From the NCBI GenBank assembly GCA_027382625.1, contig JAJKFJ010021114.1, positions 62,001-126,000 of the forward strand: 64,000 bases of DNA. The letters run 5' to 3'. Each line of letters opens with the position of its first letter. Positions within the stretch are counted from its first letter, which is position 1. Below are positions 59,720-64,000 of this stretch, piece after piece. The translations under genes and the position numbers were made by a program. Below the pieces are notes generated by a model. The model was not told the DNA's origin, made no database searches, and worked only from the letters and a program-made list of their open reading frames with translations. The stretch is from Tetmemena sp. SeJ-2015 (Eukaryota > Ciliophora > Spirotrichea > Sporadotrichida > Oxytrichidae).

Positions 59720-62700
59720 ATGGATTTTCAAGTTAAAACTACGATCGCAAAGGACTTTAAAAAGGTCCTATTCCCTTTTATTACTCTCATCCTGCTCGCA
59801 TCTGTCTAATGATACTTCACAGAAGCTTATTATATTTTAAAAAGCATAAAGTACTTTGGCTTACAGATACACACCAGACCTAGAATGGCTATTTTATTGT
59901 TTAAGATTTATTATTTGATCCGACGAGTGAAGGATGGAACGCCGGGTATTAGTATTAGAATGAATTACGAACTGGTACTCCCAGATGCTACTATGGAAAG
60001 TTTGGAGATAACAATGTTAATTTCAAAAGACCCAACAGACTTTGGAATGGAAATATATTTGAGGGTGAAGAGATAAACGTCTGTGAGCCTAGTGCAAGTT
60101 TGAGCATGGGAAGTGTTTTTGGAATTGGAATGTGGGTCTATATCATGGAATATTTCTTAAAATTTTTTACTTATGGATATAAATACTACGGCAACTGCAA
60201 CTCCTCATACACTATGGTGCAAGCAGCGGCCGAATGGTACTGACCCCGGAATAAGTTTATGCCTTCGTTTCGACCAATACAAATTTTACTTCACTGTGAA
60301 AGATGGTTCGGTTGGATTGACTCAATCAGCAGCTCTTTTCATCAACACTAGTTTATAAGACGTTCCCATCAGTGACATGGTACCGTAGCGTAAGTAATTC
60401 TTTAAATTTTTAATAAATAATTATAATCTGGGACTAAAAATTTTAAAGTCTATTTATAGTTGGATGGCAGTATATTTTCTTCAACATATACGCAGTGAAC
60501 AACTATACTTCATTCGGTGGGTACTATTTTAATTTTATAATTTCACAGACAGACTTGATCACAAATCTTACAACTAGACTAAGTACTACGACTCGGTATT
60601 TAAATGGGTAGATGATCCTCTAAATTACTGGTCGTTTGGAGCTATGATGGCTACTACTTCCTCAGTAATGCACGAGGTAAGAAATTGATACATTTCATAA
60701 ACCATTTTTAGTTCAGGGGCATAATTTAACATGTTCAAATTTACAAGACAAACGTGGGCAAGTTTCAGATATTTGACTAGTATACCTGTAAGCCATATTC
60801 AAACACTCATAATACATTAATTAGATAAATGCTAGCCCTACTGTAATCTCTGTAAAGTGTCAGACATACCTATGTGTATTCAGTAGTATGAGAAATCTAT
60901 CCATTAAACTAATTAATTTCATTTATCTATCCTTGGGTGGTATGACTTTTCTCCTCCTAAGTGGACTTTTTGGACTTACAATATATAAGACCTCGGTAGA
61001 TTTAATAGAGCACTTCAACCTCTAACAATTTTATTTAAGATTGAAATGATTTTAATGATATATCCTTAAGATCTTTAAAGATTATAATTATTAATTTATT
61101 CTTAAATAGTATTAAATTGACACATAGTTCAGAAGCCCGGGTGCTTTAGTAGATCCGATATACGTGGATAGGCAAGGATTTTTCTTTGATACACCGGCTA
61201 AACGTTTATATCTGGACAACTTTCACTTCAACAATCACCCAACCTTGGGAAATCAATTCGGTGACGTTTAATCTTTTACAGTCGAGACTTGGATTAAATT
61301 CAATACTTCAGGATCTGCCATCACCAATAACTTCTTTTTTAATTTTCTATGTGGTCAGGAAAATGAATGGAGGACATTACTTTATGATTAAAAATTATTT
61401 TATTCTTCAAATACTATTTTTATATGGTATAAATAAAATATGATGGGTTTCGATTCAGGTCCTTTGGTTTCCACAGCTTTGAACGCAGTGAGATACCAAC
61501 TATCGGTAACTGTAACACAAAACACTTGGTACTACTTCGCTGCCACTATTATGAAAATAAACTACTTCTAGTCAAAGCAGTGCATCCAATTTTACACAAC
61601 TTTCAACTGTCAAATCTTCAACTAGATCTTCACTGACTGGAGCAAATCTGCTTAATTGAGAATTGGAGAGGGCTTTTTGGGGGTTATTAGAAAGGTCAAA
61701 ATCTTCGAGTACCCTAAGATACAACTTGAACTATCCCACAACTTCAGACTTGCATGTAAGATCCAATTCTGATCACCTTCTATTTTTAGCTAACAAGGCC
61801 TGTTTGCCTTTCAATGGTAATATGTGCTTGGAGTGTGACATCGAAGCAAAGTCGAATGACACCAACTTTAAGTATAAGTGCTACTCAAACTGCAACGAGC
61901 ATCAATGGCAAGATGATTGTAGGTCCTGTGCCAATACGTGTCGATCCTGCTTTGGCTCGCAAGAAACTATGTGTCTTTCATGTTACTACCTAAACTACAA
62001 CCTTCACTTTCCCGGACACAGATGTATTGAACACTCATCCAAAAATATGCCTTTTGATTGGTTAAAATTAAGAATTTATACTGCGGAGATGGAAAGAATA
62101 TGGGATATCATCAGTGCGACGATTCAAATATGAACAGTGGAGATGGCTGTAATGTTAATTGCATTGTGGAGCCGGGATGGAAATGCGCTGGAGGAACCCC
62201 ATCAAGTGCTGATACTTGCTCTGAAACTTGCGGTGATGGTCGAAGAGTATTACAAGCTTGTGATCTATTATAGCTCAGAATTCATTTATCTAATTAAATG
62301 GATTAATTCAGTTTGAAGTAAATTATCTTCACGAAATTTCTTAATAAATTTTGATTCATTCTGCATTTGAGTATAAGAACTCAGCCTCAGGATTTGTTGC
62401 CAATTGATAAGTGCTAGTAGGAATAAAAGAAAAGAGAGAGTTCTTATCGCGTTTATGATAGATATAAGATTCTGGAAAAATTAATAAAGAAACTAACTTT
62501 GATTTTTATTTACAATTGACCAAGCTTAAGATTAGGAATAAAGAGAGATTATAATTACCTCATAAACTACTTTTTAAACTCATTTTATATCTTAATTACT
62601 AAAATCTATTTTTAATGAAGCACCTAACTATATAAATTTGTGATGACAATAATGTTGTAAGCGGAGATGGTTGCTCTTCAACTTGCGTGGTTGAAACTGG

Positions 62701-64000
62701 GTATACTTGCTCAGGTGGAAGTCTAACTACAAGAGATGTCTGCTTTGAATTATATAATATTTTGAAACGTGCGGAGATGGGAGAGACTATGGAAACTACG
62801 AGTGTGATGATGGAAATATAAATAATTTTTATTGAAATACAGTGAGTGGAGATGGTTGCTCTAAAGCTTGCAAACTTGAGTAAGGGTTTAAGTGTTTGGG
62901 AGGCAGTCCAACTACTGCTGATGTGTGTACTTCAACTTGTGGTGATGGGTATAAGAGAGGGACGGAGCAGTGTGACGATGGTAATACGAAAGCTGGTGAT
63001 GGTTGTAGTGCAACTTGTACATTAGAATTTGGATGGGGCACTTATCTAGTTAGTACCCTCCTTCCCTCAATTTTAATGGAAAATAATTTGCTATAAGATT
63101 ACTGTGCCTCGTATTATAAACTATTGGGTGGTGGATAATAAGTATTTGTATGTTCAGTTCAATGAAACAGTGATGATTTCCAGTACTTGGGCAACCTCTG
63201 ATTGGGAAATATATGTATCTGGCACTATTCCACCCTACAAATGTTTGTTAATAGGATATTAAAAATATTTGCCTACAACATGGTTTGGTTACTTTCTTCA
63301 TAAACAGCTATGGTTACGACACCAATGAATCCTATTGTAATAGATTTGGCCATCTCTTCTTAACTCTATGGGTTTGAAGAGCTTGTGTTTAACATCAAGA
63401 ATCCTAAGACTCTACTAAGCGGTACTTATGGAATAATTCCTATTTAAGATAAGAGACCGGCCTTGTGTACTAGTTCCTAGATCCTCAGTAATCAATAGGC
63501 TACGATTGCGATACCAATGCTTATAGAGGAATTATTAAGTAACCCATCGGATTAGCTATTCAACAATTTTAATTAAACTTTTTAAAAAACTAATTACATT
63601 ATAATTGAAAATGTATTGCCTTGGCCCTCTTTCTGTAATCAACTGCTTCTATGTTCCATCTATTAGGGAACCTCTAAATTTGTAAGGACTTGATTTTTTT
63701 AAACAATTGTAGTGGGAATGGCAGTTATGTACTAGGCAGTTTATCCTACTTGTTTGGTAAGAGTTAATTTTGCGACTTGATAATACTGTGGGCTGTGCTT
63801 TGATAAGTTATATTGCAGCAGATTCCCTACATTAAGATGGTAACTAAGAATATAAGACAATTTCTTCAATGCTGGTATGAACTTCAAAAATCAAGATGAC
63901 ATTCGACACAAGCTTCTATGGGATAATAATTGATCAAAAGATTTCAACAACCGTAACCGTTCTAATGGCTATTTTCATTATGTGCTGGCCTGCATTGCTT
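59720..64000 (+). CDS. large Cys-rich DUF4215-repeat membrane protein, copy 2 (3' end outside window)
   Basis: ATG at 59720 gives a hydrophobic N-terminus (KKVLFPFITLILLASV). It is followed by a segment with residues FDPTSEGWNAGYQYQNELRT, a LamG-like part, a furin-like Cys cluster (CRSCANTCRSCFGSQETMCL, near 61920) and DUF4215 repeats at about 62080-63030. The domain order equals copy 1, and the gene starts 100 bp after it on the same strand, so the two are tandem paralogues. Three exactly resolved IESs fall inside the repeats. Coding continues to the window end without its membrane part fully seen. Confidence 0.7.
62258..62637 (+). other. 380-bp IES in copy 2, pointer TTGTGAT
   Basis: TTGTGAT at 62258-62264 and 62638-62644. 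Excision joins ...LQACD to DNNVVSGDGCSSTC in frame. Nothing coding is recognisable inside. Confidence 0.9.
62744..62760 (+). other. 17-bp IES in copy 2, pointer TTTGAA
   Basis: TTTGAA at 62744-62749 and 62761-62766. Excision corrects the frame to DVCFETCGDGRDYGNYECDD. Confidence 0.88.
62813..62833 (+). other. 21-bp IES in copy 2, pointer GAAATA
   Basis: GAAATA at 62813-62818 and 62834-62839. The insert carries an in-frame TGA; excision gives CDDGNTVSGDGCSKAC. Confidence 0.88.

Noticed and set aside
1..64000. Frequent TAA/TAG interpreted as widespread pseudogenes
   Set aside because: Conserved domains (PARP, DNALI1, DEAD-box, FCP1, Rep) read continuously when TAA/TAG are Gln; only TGA behaves as stop.
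1..64000. CRISPR arrays, bacterial operons, ribosome binding sites
   Set aside because: No spaced direct repeats of CRISPR type; genes have spliceosomal introns and a ciliate nuclear code.
1..64000. tRNA or rRNA genes
   Set aside because: I did not find any convincing cloverleaf with a GTTC-type T-arm or conserved rRNA segments, though a covariance-model scan was not possible.

Overview
The window looks like germline (micronuclear) DNA of a stichotrich/spirotrich ciliate of the Oxytricha-Stylonychia type. Three signs support this. (1) Genes read only if TAA and TAG mean glutamine and TGA is the sole stop. (2) Genes are AT-rich and carry short GT...AG introns, mostly 30-70 nt. (3) Many reading frames are broken by short AT-rich inserts flanked by direct repeats of 3-7 bp (pointers), and deleting the insert plus one repeat restores a conserved protein exactly. 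These inserts are internal eliminated sequences (IESs) between macronuclear-destined segments (MDSs). At least one gene, a DEAD-box RNA helicase, is truly scrambled: its MDSs lie in the order 3-4-(inverted 2)-1, spread over 21 kb with other genes in between.

Layout. 1-4.6 kb: large unrecognised + strand protein and a small ORF. 4.8-7.6 kb: minus-strand coiled-coil protein. 7.7-9.0 kb: NmrA-like Rossmann protein split by an IES. 9.1-14.5 kb: several unrecognised genes, mostly minus strand. 15.1-22 kb: plus-strand IES-rich region including an FCP1/SCP-type phosphatase. 22.2-26.1 kb: a coding fragment, a YIPF6 homologue, the axonemal dynein light chain p28/DNALI1 and a small secretory or membrane protein. 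26.3-28.5 kb: MDSs 3, 4 and 2 of the DEAD-box gene. 29-34.4 kb: low-complexity Ser/Asn/Gln-rich coding. 34.4-43.8 kb (minus): a very large ankyrin-repeat + WGR + PARP catalytic protein. 43.9-46.4 kb (minus): membrane protein. 46.8 kb: MDS 1 of the helicase. 47.4-50.3 kb: coiled-coil protein. 50.4-51.0 kb (minus): mitochondrial ribosomal protein mL41. 51.27-53.58 kb: a mobile element. 54.5-64 kb: two tandem paralogues of a large Cys-rich DUF4215-repeat membrane protein, the second cut by the window edge.

The most striking item is the 2.3 kb element. Two near-identical 415-418 bp terminal inverted repeats flank one 452-codon intron-free gene for a Rep-like superfamily 3 helicase. The gene uses TAA/TAG as Gln, so it is adapted to this nuclear code. 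Each inverted repeat carries an array of 8-bp iterons and an ORF with a protein-kinase catalytic-loop motif. It resembles a Rep-encoding circular ssDNA virus or plasmid genome turned into an inverted-repeat transposon. I know of no described ciliate element with this layout, but no database search was possible.

Coordinates of multi-exon/multi-MDS genes are outer limits; frames inside the less conserved genes are only partly resolved.
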